Source: Methanoregula sp. (GTDB lineage Archaea; Halobacteriota; Methanomicrobia; Methanomicrobiales; Methanospirillaceae). Taken from it: a DNA stretch of 41,144 nt. The DNA is taken from contig NZ_PMZU01000009.1 in the NCBI RefSeq assembly GCF_003170075.1, forward strand, positions 1-41,144, read 5' to 3'. The translations under genes and the position numbers were made by a program. Positions 24,961-33,938 of the stretch are shown here, piece after piece; the stretch's first letter is position 1, and every line of letters starts with the position of its first letter. Under the pieces are notes generated by a model. It was not told the origin of the DNA, made no database searches, and was given only the letters and a program-made list of their open reading frames with translations.

Positions 24961-25725
24961 TCAGATATTCTTCTTCCTGCCGCTTGCGTCCCGCAGGTAG
25001 TGCCCGAACTCACTTTTTTTGAGTTGATCCCCGGAAAAGATTGGCCCGTCCCGGCAGACCCGCAGGCCGTCCGGGTCGATACAGCAGGAACCGCAGATCC
25101 CCACCCCGCATTTCATGTACCGGTGGAGGGAGAATTCTGTTCTCGCCGTAAATCCCAGACCCTCAATTTTTGCAAGCACTGCTCGCATCATCGGTTCCGG
25201 CCCGCAGACTGCGATCCGGTCGTAGGTGGCAAGGTTAAGGTCGTTCATAAGGTCAGTCACGAACCCGTGTTGTCCCAGCGTTCCGTCGTCGGTTGCGATC
25301 AGGACATCGGTGTTTTCGTCCAGCTGGTCGATAAAGAGAAGTTCTTTCTCGGTCCGTGCGCCCAGAAGCATCGTCATTACGCAATCTGAACAGGCGAGCG
25401 GGAGGAGTGGGGCCGCCCCAACACCCCCGGCGATGGCCAGCATTTTCTCGCCTTTGGTAAACCCGTTCCCGAACGGCCCCCGGATGCCCAAAGATTTACC
25501 CGCCACAAGATTGAACATGGCCCCGGTCGCGTCGCCGACCTTCTGGACGGTGATGCCGTTTGCCGAGGAAAGTGCCATGGGTACTTCGTCCACGCCCGGC
25601 ACCCAGACCATGACAAACTGCCCGGGTTCAAAGGGGAACTCACGGTCAAAGAAGAATGTCTTTACCGAGGGCGTCTCGTTTTTGATCTCTGCGATGGAAA
25701 CCTGCACTGGTAACTGGTCACTCAT
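24961..25725 (-). CDS. pyrK: Dihydroorotate dehydrogenase, electron transfer subunit
   Basis: A 254-residue iron-sulfur flavoprotein of the ferredoxin-NADP reductase superfamily that passes electrons from PyrD to NAD or another acceptor. It shows the FAD region PFEPGQFVMVWVPGVDEVPM with ALSSA, the nucleotide-binding loop AIAGGVGAAPLLPL (about 97-110), CGPEPMMRAV, and the C-terminal [2Fe-2S] cluster cysteines C206, C211, C214 and C224 in MKCGVGICGSCCIDPDG and LRVCRDGP. The ATG lies inside the end of pyrD (eight-base overlap), so the two subunits are translationally coupled. Length and cysteine spacing are normal. Confidence 0.95.
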   Translation of the reverse strand: MSDQLPVQVSIAEIKNETPSVKTFFFDREFPFEPGQFVMVWVPGVDEVPMALSSANGITVQKVGDATGAMFNLVAGKSLGIRGPFGNGFTKGEKMLAIAGGVGAAPLLPLACSDCVMTMLLGARTEKELLFIDQLDENTDVLIATDDGTLGQHGFVTDLMNDLNLATYDRIAVCGPEPMMRAVLAKIEGLGFTARTEFSLHRYMKCGVGICGSCCIDPDGLRVCRDGPIFSGDQLKKSEFGHYLRDASGRKKNI

Positions 25726-26605
25726 GGGCGCACCCCACGATCTCTTCGGGTGCGATGCCTTTTTTTGCGTACAGCTCGCTCTTTATGGTCTCAAAGATCC
25801 CGATATCCCGTTGAACCGCACTGCCAATTTCGACGGCCCGGGCGCCGGCCATCATCATCTCGATCACATTGTCGGCAGTCGAGACTCCCCCGCACCCGAT
25901 GATGGGGATGGTGCAGGCCTCGTAGAGTTCGTAAACGCAGCGGACAGCGACCGGGAAGATCGCGTCTCCCGAGAGCCCACCGTACCGGTTGCCGAGCACG
26001 GGGCGCCTGAGTGCCGTCGATATGCGCATGGCTTTTACCGTGTTGATGGCGACGATTGCAGTCGCCCCGCCACGTTCCGCCGCCTTTCCGATCGTGGTAA
26101 TATCGATCACGTTCGGGGTAAGTTTCACCCATGTCGGCATCCCGAGCGCACTCACCGCGCGGGTGCACGCCTCCACGAGCGCGGGATCGATACCGATCGC
26201 CGACCCATAGCCTTCCGCATGGGGACAGGAAAGGTTGAGCTCAAAACCTGCGGCTTTCCCCTCAAACCACCCGGCGACTTCGGCAAATTCCTTCGGGTTC
26301 CCCCCGAAAATGCTGACGATCACCGGTTTATTGCCGAGCGGTTGTAGTTCCTCGGTAAAATCCCTGGACGGGTTCGGGAGCCCCATAGCATTTAAGATCC
26401 CGTTGTCGAGGATAGCAACACAGGGGCCGGCATGTCCGTTCTTTGGCTGTGGGCCGATCGATTTGGTCACCACGCCACCTGCGCCACGGGCAAGCATCCG
26501 TGAAAGGGACGCCCCCGTTGTCCCGAGAACCCCGGCGGCAAGAATGAGGTGGTTGTCGAGTGCCACGCCACCGACCGCCACCGGGCCCGTCCTGAGTACG
26601 ACCAT
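25718..26605 (-). CDS. pyrD: Dihydroorotate dehydrogenase, catalytic subunit (class 1B)
   Basis: A 295-residue FMN enzyme that oxidises dihydroorotate to orotate. The class 1 catalytic cysteine is in FELNLSCPHAEGYGS. The FMN- and substrate-binding segments NPILAAG-like (NHLILAAGVLG), TKSIGPQPKNGH, LNAMGLPNP, WVKLTPN and IPIIGCGGVSTADNVIEMMMAGA are in the expected order. The pairing with pyrK and the cysteine base identify class 1B. The start codon lies about 27 bases after a minus-strand TATA box, giving a probably leaderless message, and inside a perfect 6-base inverted repeat. Confidence 0.96.
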   Translation of the reverse strand: MVVLRTGPVAVGGVALDNHLILAAGVLGTTGASLSRMLARGAGGVVTKSIGPQPKNGHAGPCVAILDNGILNAMGLPNPSRDFTEELQPLGNKPVIVSIFGGNPKEFAEVAGWFEGKAAGFELNLSCPHAEGYGSAIGIDPALVEACTRAVSALGMPTWVKLTPNVIDITTIGKAAERGGATAIVAINTVKAMRISTALRRPVLGNRYGGLSGDAIFPVAVRCVYELYEACTIPIIGCGGVSTADNVIEMMMAGARAVEIGSAVQRDIGIFETIKSELYAKKGIAPEEIVGCAHE

Positions 26606-26637
26606 CCATCACAAGATGGACGTGATGTATTATAAAG
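26605..26637 (-). promoter_or_regulatory. pyrD promoter with inverted repeat at the start site
   Basis: Box A reads CTTTATAATA on the minus strand (26628-26637). Between it and the pyrD start is a perfect inverted repeat, TCCATC-ACAA-GATGGA (26605-26620), that covers the predicted transcription start and touches the start codon. A repressor bound there would block initiation. Confidence 0.45.
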
Positions 26638-26721
26638 GGCATCTTTTTTTAGAGGACTGGCTTTTACCCAGTCGGCAGTCACTTAAATTCAGGAGATTCA
26701 TACCTAATATTGGACAAGAGA

Positions 26722-27588
26722 ATGGCGCGGCTTGCGGTGGTGGGTGTCGGGAGAATCGGCGGGGAGGTTGCCTACCTTGCTGCCGCGCTGGGACTCGTGG
26801 ACGAGCTTGTCTTGTATGATCGCACCAGCATTCTCCTCAAGGCTCAGGTGCTCGATATCCGGCATACCGGCCTCCCGATCGATATCATGACAGATACCTC
26901 CGCCATCCGGGACGCTGATATCTGCGTCTTTGCGGCCGGCAGGCCCCGGACACCTGCCGTGAAGACCCGGGCAGACCTGCTTGCCGAAAACCTTCCCGTG
27001 ATCCGGCAGTGCGCCCGGCTGTTCGATGGGTTTTCCGGCATTCTTGTCACGGTGACAAACCCTATGGACGTGAACAATTTTCTCCTGCACCACCTCACCG
27101 GCATTCCCCGGGAGCGGTGCATCGGGTTTGGCGGCCAACTGGACAGTGCGCGATTTACCCTTGCTCTCCGCAGGCAGAATATGGAGGGCCCGGCCGTTGT
27201 CCTTGGCGAGCACGGGGAGTACCAGGTACCGGTCTTTTCCCGGCTCCAAAAAACGGTTGCCAATGAGCGGCGCGATGAGATCACGAGAGAACTCCGGGGT
27301 ACAAGTATGGAAGTGATCAAGGGCAAGGGCGGGACGGTCTTTGGCCCGGCATACCACATCGCTTCCCTCATCCGGATGCTGCTTGCCGATACACAGGATA
27401 CGGTTCCCTGCTCCGCGGTGCTTGACGGCGAGTATGGTATTTCCGGGTGCTCGCTTGGCGTACCGGTCAGGGTCGGGCGTTCCGGTATCCACGGGATCGT
27501 GCAATGGGATCTTGATGCATGGGAAGCGGCAGGAATGGATCAGGCCGGGACATTTGTCCGGGATCTCTGCCGCACGGTGGTGCCGTAG
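26722..27588 (+). CDS. mdh: Malate dehydrogenase
   Basis: A 288-residue NAD(P)-dependent dehydrogenase of the lactate/malate family, converting malate and oxaloacetate. The Rossmann loop is VVGVGRIGGEVA, with Asp33 after the second strand (LYD) suggesting NAD preference. The mobile loop GRPRTPAVKTRADLL has an arginine (Arg76) where malate enzymes need one; lactate enzymes have Gln. TNPMDV, the DSAR motif (141-144) and the catalytic His164 in LGEHGEYQVPVFS follow. It is somewhat shorter than typical (about 310). I use the ATG at 26722; a TTG four codons earlier is possible. DNA polymerase B starts three bases after its stop, an unusual pairing. Confidence 0.92.
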   Translation: MARLAVVGVGRIGGEVAYLAAALGLVDELVLYDRTSILLKAQVLDIRHTGLPIDIMTDTSAIRDADICVFAAGRPRTPAVKTRADLLAENLPVIRQCARLFDGFSGILVTVTNPMDVNNFLLHHLTGIPRERCIGFGGQLDSARFTLALRRQNMEGPAVVLGEHGEYQVPVFSRLQKTVANERRDEITRELRGTSMEVIKGKGGTVFGPAYHIASLIRMLLADTQDTVPCSAVLDGEYGISGCSLGVPVRVGRSGIHGIVQWDLDAWEAAGMDQAGTFVRDLCRTVVP

Positions 27589-27591
27589 ATC

Positions 27592-30057
27592 ATGCCTGCA
27601 CAGGTCATGAGATCCTCAGAAACCCTGACCGTCCCCAGCACCCATGAGGAGTCCGGTGTACTGACCATTGCGATCAACCAGGTGGAGTACAGCAACAGTC
27701 CCGACGGGCCAATTATCCATATCTTCGGGCGGGACACGGGGGGTTCGGCGCACCGGATTGATGTGACCGGCTTTCTGCCGTACTTCTACGTGCCCGAAGA
27801 GCAGATCGGCCAGACGCACCCTCCACAGGTAACGGTCGAGCCCGACACGACATACCGATCGATCCGGGGCGAGAAACTCAAACGGCTGTATACCGTCCGT
27901 CCGGGTGATGTGCGGGAGGTGAGGGAGCGGTACCGGCATTTCGAGGCCGATATCCCCTTTACGACCAGGTTTATGATCGACTGCGGGCTCACCGGGGCCG
28001 TATCAACCGCGGAAACGACCGTGGATTACCACGCACTCGTGCCCACCGAGGTTGACGCGCCGGCCCGGGTCTGCATGATCGATATCGAGTGCGAGGACGA
28101 GCGGGGATTCCCGGATACCCAGCGGGATGCAATCATCTGCATCACCTGCCATGACTCGTTTGACGATGATTACACTACCTTTTTGTTCGGGGGTAAGGCG
28201 ATGCCTGCCGAGATCTCGGAAAAGGAAACAGCCGGCGGTCTGAAGAATGGCTGTTTCCGGAAAGGCACTCATACGATCTGCACGTATGCCAACGAAGTTT
28301 CCATGCTCAAAGCGTTCGCTGCGTATATTGCCGAGCGCGATCCCGATATCCTTTCGGGCTGGAACTTTGTCGAATTCGATATGCCCTATATTACCGGGAG
28401 GATGGAGAAACTTGGTCTCTCGCCGGTCATGCTTGCCCGCCTGCCCGGGATGACCGAGAGAAACGCGCTCCGAGGTCGGGCGCTCTTTGATCTGCTCACC
28501 GGCTACAAGAAGATGCATTCGACCCAGAAGGAATCCTACCGGCTCGATGCGATTGCCCAGGAGGAGGTCGGGGAGAGCAAGGTGAGGTACACCGGCACTG
28601 TCTCTGATCTCTGGAAGAAGGAACCGGCGCTTCTTGTCGAATACAACTACAAAGATGTCGAGCTTTGCGTTGCGATCAACAAAAAGGATAACATCGTCGG
28701 TTTTTACCGGGAGATCGCCCGCTACGTCGGCTGTCCTCTGGATAAGACCCTGAACTCCTCAAGCGTGATCGATGTCTATATCTTAAGAAAGGCACACGGG
28801 AAATACGTCCTGCCCTCAAAAGGCTTTGCAAATGCTGAGGAGTTCGAAGGCGCGACGGTCTTTGAGCCGAGCAGAGGTGTGCGGGAAAACGTGGTGGTGC
28901 TCGACTTAAAATCGCTCTACCCTATGGCGATGATGACGATCAACGCCTCGCCCGAGACAAAAGACCCCGACGGCGAACTTTTGGCCCCGAACGGCATCCG
29001 GTTCAAAAAACAGCCTGATGGGCTGACGCGGAGTATTCTCTCGGAACTTTTAAAGGAGCGGGACGCGAGAAAAAACCTCCGAAATACCTTCCCTTACGGC
29101 TCACCGCAGTACCTTCTCTACGATATGCAGCAGAATGTACTCAAGGTGATCATGAACACCTACTACGGGGTCTCGGGTTATACCCGGTTCCGGCTCTTCG
29201 ACCGGGAGATCGGCGCTGCAGTCACCTCGGTGGGCCGGGCGATCATCGAGCACACCCGGCGCGTCATCGAACAGCAGGGCTATAAGGTGATCTACGGCGA
29301 TACAGATTCCTGCATGGTGCAGATCCCGCCGCTCGACCGGGAAAAAACCATTGAAACTGCACGGATGCTCGAAAAAAAGCTCAACGAGAGTTACTCGGCA
29401 TTTGCCAAACGGGAGCTCAACGCTGACACCCACTACTTCTCGATCAAGTTCGAGAAGATCTATGCACGGTTCTTCCAGGCCGGAAAGAAGAAGCGGTACG
29501 CAGGACGACTTGTCTGGAAGGAAGGAAAAGATGCGGACCAGATCGATATTGTCGGTTTCGAGATCCGGCGCAGCGACACGCCGCAGATCACAAAAACCGT
29601 CCAGTCAAAAGTGATGGAGATGATCCTCGACGGTGCGGAATATGCGGACATCAAGACTTACCTTGGCGGTATCATTACAAAGTACCGGGCCGGGAAGTTC
29701 ACTCTTGACGAGGCCGGCATACCCGGCGGGATCGGCAAATCCCTTAACGATTACGAGACCGATGATGCTCAGGTCAGGGGTGCCCGGTACGCCAACCAGT
29801 ACCTGCACACGGAGTTTGGCAAGGGCAGCAAGCCAAAGCGCGTCTACATAAAAGCCGTGACCGGGAAGTATCCCAAGACCGATGTGCTCTGCTTCGAGTA
29901 TGCGGATCAGGTGCCAAAGGAATTCATCCCCGACTGGGAACTGATGCTTGAAAAGACCATCGAGCAGCCGATCTCCCGGATCATTGAGGCACTCGGCTGG
30001 ACATGGAAGGATGTCGATCCCTCGCACACGACGCTTGCCCAGTGGGGTTTCGGGTAA
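27592..30057 (+). CDS. polB: DNA polymerase family B
   Basis: An 821-residue replicative-type polymerase with proofreading. The exonuclease motifs are MIDIECE (Asp164 and Glu166), GWNFVEFD (about 256-263) and YNYKDVE (351-357). Polymerase motif A is DLKSLYPMAMM (Asp438), motif B is KVIMNTYYGVSGY (from 518) and motif C is YGDTDS (568-573). A KKKRYAGR-type segment follows motif C as usual. The N-terminal region (VEYSNSPDGPIIHIFGRD) matches the archaeal group. No intein is seen at the usual positions in motifs A, B or C. The ATG is three bases after the malate dehydrogenase stop. Confidence 0.97.
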   Translation: MPAQVMRSSETLTVPSTHEESGVLTIAINQVEYSNSPDGPIIHIFGRDTGGSAHRIDVTGFLPYFYVPEEQIGQTHPPQVTVEPDTTYRSIRGEKLKRLYTVRPGDVREVRERYRHFEADIPFTTRFMIDCGLTGAVSTAETTVDYHALVPTEVDAPARVCMIDIECEDERGFPDTQRDAIICITCHDSFDDDYTTFLFGGKAMPAEISEKETAGGLKNGCFRKGTHTICTYANEVSMLKAFAAYIAERDPDILSGWNFVEFDMPYITGRMEKLGLSPVMLARLPGMTERNALRGRALFDLLTGYKKMHSTQKESYRLDAIAQEEVGESKVRYTGTVSDLWKKEPALLVEYNYKDVELCVAINKKDNIVGFYREIARYVGCPLDKTLNSSSVIDVYILRKAHGKYVLPSKGFANAEEFEGATVFEPSRGVRENVVVLDLKSLYPMAMMTINASPETKDPDGELLAPNGIRFKKQPDGLTRSILSELLKERDARKNLRNTFPYGSPQYLLYDMQQNVLKVIMNTYYGVSGYTRFRLFDREIGAAVTSVGRAIIEHTRRVIEQQGYKVIYGDTDSCMVQIPPLDREKTIETARMLEKKLNESYSAFAKRELNADTHYFSIKFEKIYARFFQAGKKKRYAGRLVWKEGKDADQIDIVGFEIRRSDTPQITKTVQSKVMEMILDGAEYADIKTYLGGIITKYRAGKFTLDEAGIPGGIGKSLNDYETDDAQVRGARYANQYLHTEFGKGSKPKRVYIKAVTGKYPKTDVLCFEYADQVPKEFIPDWELMLEKTIEQPISRIIEALGWTWKDVDPSHTTLAQWGFG

Positions 30058-30354
30058 GGCCGTAATCGCGTACGACCGGTTCCGTATCCGGCATCTCTTT
30101 TCGTGGCATGCTAACTGATCCCTGTGAACCGGTGAAATGCCCGGTATCTCCTGGTAATGGGACAAATATCCAAAAACACGGTAGTTTATCAACCCCTGTT
30201 CAAATGCTGCTTTCATTATTTGTCTTTGGCTCTTCGTAAACCAAAAATTATTAATGCGCATTTGTGCAATGTGGAACCATAGACGGGGAAGGAACGAGGA
30301 GAGCACCCATAAGGCTTTTCTTACGTATGGGTTCATTCCCGACGGTGTGAGTCG

Positions 30355-31701
30355 ATGACAGGATCTATATCTCCCATTGGGGAACGCGAAGAAAGTTTTG
30401 TGGATTCCTGGTTTTTTATTATCGTCACCACAACTATCCTTGCGCTCCTCGTAAACATCCTTGCGCTCCATTACGGTACCTCGGCTGTCGCTACAAACCT
30501 TCTCTATATACCAATCGTGATCGCGGCGTACTGGTATCCCCGCTGGGGAGTCTGGTATGCCGCCGTGGTTGCTGTCTTCTACATTGGGATAATCGCTGTT
30601 ATCACGGGCGGATCTCTGGGAGAACTTGCTGCCGCGTTTATCACCTGCCTTGTCGTGATAGGTGTTGCCGCCGTGGTCGCACGCCTTGCCATCCATATGC
30701 GCAGGAACGAAGTGAAATACCGGGGCATCTTTAACCACTCTGAAGCCGGGATAGGCGTCGTGAACAGTTCCGATCACATGATAAAGGAAGTAAACCGGCG
30801 GTTCGCGGACACACTTGGTTATGATCCTGCAGAGATTGTAGCCATACCCTTCACCCGGATCTGGTCCGACCCGGTCGACCGGGATAGTTTTTTCCAGATT
30901 CTTTCCGATCAGGGAAATGTAGAAAATCTTGAGACCCGGTTTATGACAAAGATCGGGACATCCCGGTGGGTTCTGCTCTCTGCCGGTATGCTCCCGGACA
31001 ACCAGTTTGTCTGTACCATTGTGGATATCACAGCCAGAAAGCAGGCAGAGGAGGCGCTCATCATAAAAGATCATGCGATCAGTTCCTCTATCAATGCGAT
31101 TGCCATCATGGACCTTGACTTTGCGATCTCCTACGTGAATCACTCACTTTTAACAATGATGAAATACAACGACGCACAGGAATTCTTTCATAAAATTCTG
31201 TGGGAATATGTTGCGTCCAAAGATGGGATTGACACGATAAAGGATGAACTCCACAGGAAAGGAAGCTTTTTTGGGGAGATCCTCCTTTATAAAGCCAACC
31301 AGACACCGTTTTTTGTCCTGCTCTGGATCAACCTCGTGAAAAATGAAAAAGACAATCCCGTCTGCATCATGGCCTCATTTATTGATATTACTGACAGGAA
31401 GCAGATGGAGGCGGTAAAGAGATCGGCACTCGAACAGATCGAAAAAAATATCGAGCAGTTTGCCATCCTCGGAGACCATATCAGGAATCCTCTTGCCGTG
31501 ATCGTGGGGCTTTCGAGCCTTGCCCCTGGGGATATCACCGATAAGATTATCCTTCAGGCCCGGGAGATCGACCGGATTGTTACCCAACTTGATCAGGGAT
31601 GGATCGAATCAGAGAAAGTGCGGGAGTTTATCAAGCGTTACTACATGGTCGGTGTCCCGGACAATGGTGAGATCGGGGTTGCCAAGGATATGGCCAAATA
31701 G
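30355..31701 (+). CDS. Membrane PAS protein with a DHIRNPL motif and no ATPase domain
   Basis: A 448-residue sensor-like protein. Hydrophobic segments at about 18-110 form the same kind of membrane domain as in the other sensors. Two PAS domains follow (about 120-230 and 235-350; YRGIFNHSEAGIGVV opens the first). Then comes a helical stretch EQFAILGDHIRNPLAVIVGL, with His375 placed as in a phosphoacceptor helix, a second helix (REIDRIVTQLDQGWIESEKVREFI), and the end. No N, G1 or G2 box is present, so it cannot bind ATP in the normal way. The same ending occurs in other methanogen PAS proteins from general knowledge. It stands alone with a leader of nearly 300 bases after polB; the leader holds an AT-rich box (about 30243-30254) and a hairpin at 30306-30331. 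Confidence 0.85.
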   Translation: MTGSISPIGEREESFVDSWFFIIVTTTILALLVNILALHYGTSAVATNLLYIPIVIAAYWYPRWGVWYAAVVAVFYIGIIAVITGGSLGELAAAFITCLVVIGVAAVVARLAIHMRRNEVKYRGIFNHSEAGIGVVNSSDHMIKEVNRRFADTLGYDPAEIVAIPFTRIWSDPVDRDSFFQILSDQGNVENLETRFMTKIGTSRWVLLSAGMLPDNQFVCTIVDITARKQAEEALIIKDHAISSSINAIAIMDLDFAISYVNHSLLTMMKYNDAQEFFHKILWEYVASKDGIDTIKDELHRKGSFFGEILLYKANQTPFFVLLWINLVKNEKDNPVCIMASFIDITDRKQMEAVKRSALEQIEKNIEQFAILGDHIRNPLAVIVGLSSLAPGDITDKIILQAREIDRIVTQLDQGWIESEKVREFIKRYYMVGVPDNGEIGVAKDMAK

Positions 31702-31928
31702 CCGGGTTATCTTTTTTAAAAACAGATCTTTCTATACATCATGGGACACTCTTCCGGTATCAGGCTTTCAGGCACACTGCCCAGAATCTTCGGAGACTGA
31801 TGCAATGGCCCCTCATATGAAGTGCGATCCTGCAAGCAGTTTTTATGTGATGGTATCGTGGGTGTCTGTGAGATAAATCCGTCGATCTGGTGATTTTTGG
31901 GACGTTACGATGAATTCCTTAATCGTGC

Positions 31929-33875
31929 TCAAGGGTGTGTCCCCCCGTGTTTAAGCCGCTCATTGAGTTTTTTTACTTGTTCGCGGAGCGCGATCGCCCG
32001 CTCGAAGTCAAGGTTGTCTGCCGCATCCCGCATCTGTTTTTCGAGTTCGATGACAACGTTTGGGATCTCAGCCTTGGGAACATATTTTGTATTCTTGATC
32101 TCGACCTCTTTCTCTTTTACCGGCTTTATGATCGTCTGCGGGATGATGTGGTGTTTTTCGTTGTACGCGATCTGCATCTCGCGCCGGCGCTTTGTCTCGG
32201 AGATCGCGGTCTTCATCGAATCGGTCATTGAGTCTGCATAGAGTACGACTTTCGCGTTCACATTCCGTGCGGCCCGGCCAATGATCTGGATCAGGCTTCG
32301 TGCGTCCCGGAGGAACCCTTCCTTGTCCGCGTCGAGGATGCCGATGAACCCAACCTCCGGGATGTCGAGACCCTCCCGCAAAAGGTTGATCCCGACCAGC
32401 ACGTCAAATTTGCCCAGCCTGAGCTCCCGTATGATCTCGGTGCGTTCGAGCGTCTGGATCTCCGAGTGGAGATACCGGGTGCGGATGCCCCGGTCGGCAA
32501 GGTACTCGGAGAGTTCTTCGGCAAGTTTTTTGGTAAGCGTGGTCACGAGCACCCGGTCGCCGCGTGCGATGGTCTTTTTTGTTTCAGTTATCACGTCGAG
32601 CGTCTGTCCCTCGATTGGCCGGACTTCGATTGCCGGGTCGACAAGGCCGGTCGGCCGGATGATCTGCTCTACGAGCTGCGTGGAGTGCTTTAATTCGTAG
32701 GGTCCGGGTGTCGCCGAGACAAAGATTACCTGACGCATGTACTGCTCGAACTCGTGGAATTTCAGGGGACGGTTGTCGAGCGCGGAGGGAAGCCGGAACC
32801 CGTAATTCACCAGCGTCTCCTTCCGCGACCGGTCACCGTTGTACATCCCGTGCAGCTGCGGGATCGTCTGGTGGCTCTCATCAATGATAATCAGGAGATC
32901 TTCCGGGAAATAATCGAGCAGGCAGTACGGCTTCTCACCGGCTTTCCTCCCGTCGAAATGTCGTGAATAGTTCTCAATCCCCTTACAGGAGCCGGTTTCC
33001 TGGATCATTTCGAGGTCAAAGTTTGTCCGTTGCCGGAGCCGGTGCGACTCGATGAGTCCCAGCGTGGGGAGCACCTCTTCGAGTTCCTCCCGGATGGATA
33101 CGATTGCGGCTTTCTGCGCACTCTCCGGGGTGACAAAGTGGCGTGCAGGGTAGACATAGAAATACTTCATCTCCTCTTTTTTTGCCCCGGTATTCTTGTC
33201 AACCTCCCGGATACGTTCGATCTCGTCGCCGAAGAGTTCGATCCGGATAATATCGTTATAGTACCCCGGCACGATATCGATGGTGTCACCCTTGACCCGG
33301 AACCGGCCCGGGGAGAGATCGATGTCGTTTCGCTCGAACTGGATGTCCAGGAGCCGGCTCATGATCTCGTTTCGGGTGATCTTCTGGCCGACCGACATGT
33401 CGAAGCCGAGGTTCCGGAAGTTTTCCGGGTTCCCGAGGCCGAAGATGCAGGAGACCGATGCGACCACGATCACGTCGCGCCGGCACGAGAGCGAAGCGGT
33501 GGCGGAGAGCCGGAGCATCTCGATTTTGGGATTGATTGCGGAGTCCTTCTCGATATACTGGTCTTTTGCCGGGATGTAGGATTCGGGTTGGTAGTAATCG
33601 TAATACGAGACAAAGTACTCGACCCGGTTTTTCGGGAAAAAGTCACAGAACTCCTGGTAGAGTTGTGCGGCAAGCGTCTTGTTATGGGCGATGACAAGGG
33701 TTGGCTTGTTTGCCGCCGCAATCACGTTTGCCATTGTGAATGTCTTGCCGGAGCCGGTAACGCCAAGGAGCGTCTGGCACCGGGTGTTGTCCGCCAGTCC
33801 GTCATTGAGTTTTGCTATCGCCTCCGGTTGCGATCCGGCCGGGGGAAAGGTGGAGACGAGCTGGAATTCTGTCAC
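31929..33875 (-). CDS. uvrB: Excinuclease ABC subunit B
   Basis: A 648-residue UvrB, the helicase-like subunit that verifies DNA damage and recruits UvrC in nucleotide excision repair. Walker A is GVTGSGKT (38-45), the beta-hairpin that probes the damage is in [16 protein letters not shown], and DEAH-like [46 protein letters not shown] and IGRAARN complete the helicase motifs. The C-terminal UVR segment ([27 protein letters not shown]) binds UvrC. The start is a GTG. uvrA and uvrC are not in the window. This bacterial system is found in many methanogens, and here it coexists with an XPD-like helicase. Confidence 0.96.
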   Translation of the reverse strand: MTEFQLVSTFPPAGSQPEAIAKLNDGLADNTRCQTLLGVTGSGKTFTMANVIAAANKPTLVIAHNKTLAAQLYQEFCDFFPKNRVEYFVSYYDYYQPESYIPAKDQYIEKDSAINPKIEMLRLSATASLSCRRDVIVVASVSCIFGLGNPENFRNLGFDMSVGQKITRNEIMSRLLDIQFERNDIDLSPGRFRVKGDTIDIVPGYYNDIIRIELFGDEIERIREVDKNTGAKKEEMKYFYVYPARHFVTPESAQKAAIVSIREELEEVLPTLGLIESHRLRQRTNFDLEMIQETGSCKGIENYSRHFDGRKAGEKPYCLLDYFPEDLLIIIDESHQTIPQLHGMYNGDRSRKETLVNYGFRLPSALDNRPLKFHEFEQYMRQVIFVSATPGPYELKHSTQLVEQIIRPTGLVDPAIEVRPIEGQTLDVITETKKTIARGDRVLVTTLTKKLAEELSEYLADRGIRTRYLHSEIQTLERTEIIRELRLGKFDVLVGINLLREGLDIPEVGFIGILDADKEGFLRDARSLIQIIGRAARNVNAKVVLYADSMTDSMKTAISETKRRREMQIAYNEKHHIIPQTIIKPVKEKEVEIKNTKYVPKAEIPNVVIELEKQMRDAADNLDFERAIALREQVKKLNERLKHGGTHP

Positions 33876-33898
33876 GGTGCTTAAGTGTTTTTGCCGGG

Positions 33899-33907
33899 AT
33901 ATAAAAA
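33899..33907 (-). promoter_or_regulatory. Box A of uvrB
   Basis: TTTTTATAT on the minus strand is centred 27 bases before the uvrB GTG, and no ribosome site lies between, so the uvrB mRNA is predicted to be leaderless. Confidence 0.55.
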
Positions 33908-33938
33908 GGAATTGGGATGCGGCATGAAGGTAATCCCG

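Noticed and set aside
25226-26347. + strand open frame opposite pyrK and pyrD
   Set aside because: Both minus-strand genes carry complete catalytic motifs, and the + frame crosses their boundary without any domain.
27592-30057. Intein insertion in DNA polymerase B
   Set aside because: Motifs A, B and C are uninterrupted and the length of 821 residues is that of an intein-free enzyme.
29605-31143. Minus-strand open frame of 512 codons across polB and the next sensor gene
   Set aside because: It lies opposite the polB C-terminus and a PAS protein, both of which have strong family motifs; the frame itself has none.
33030-33884. + strand open frame opposite uvrB
   Set aside because: Antisense to the UvrB N-terminal motifs; no family resemblance.
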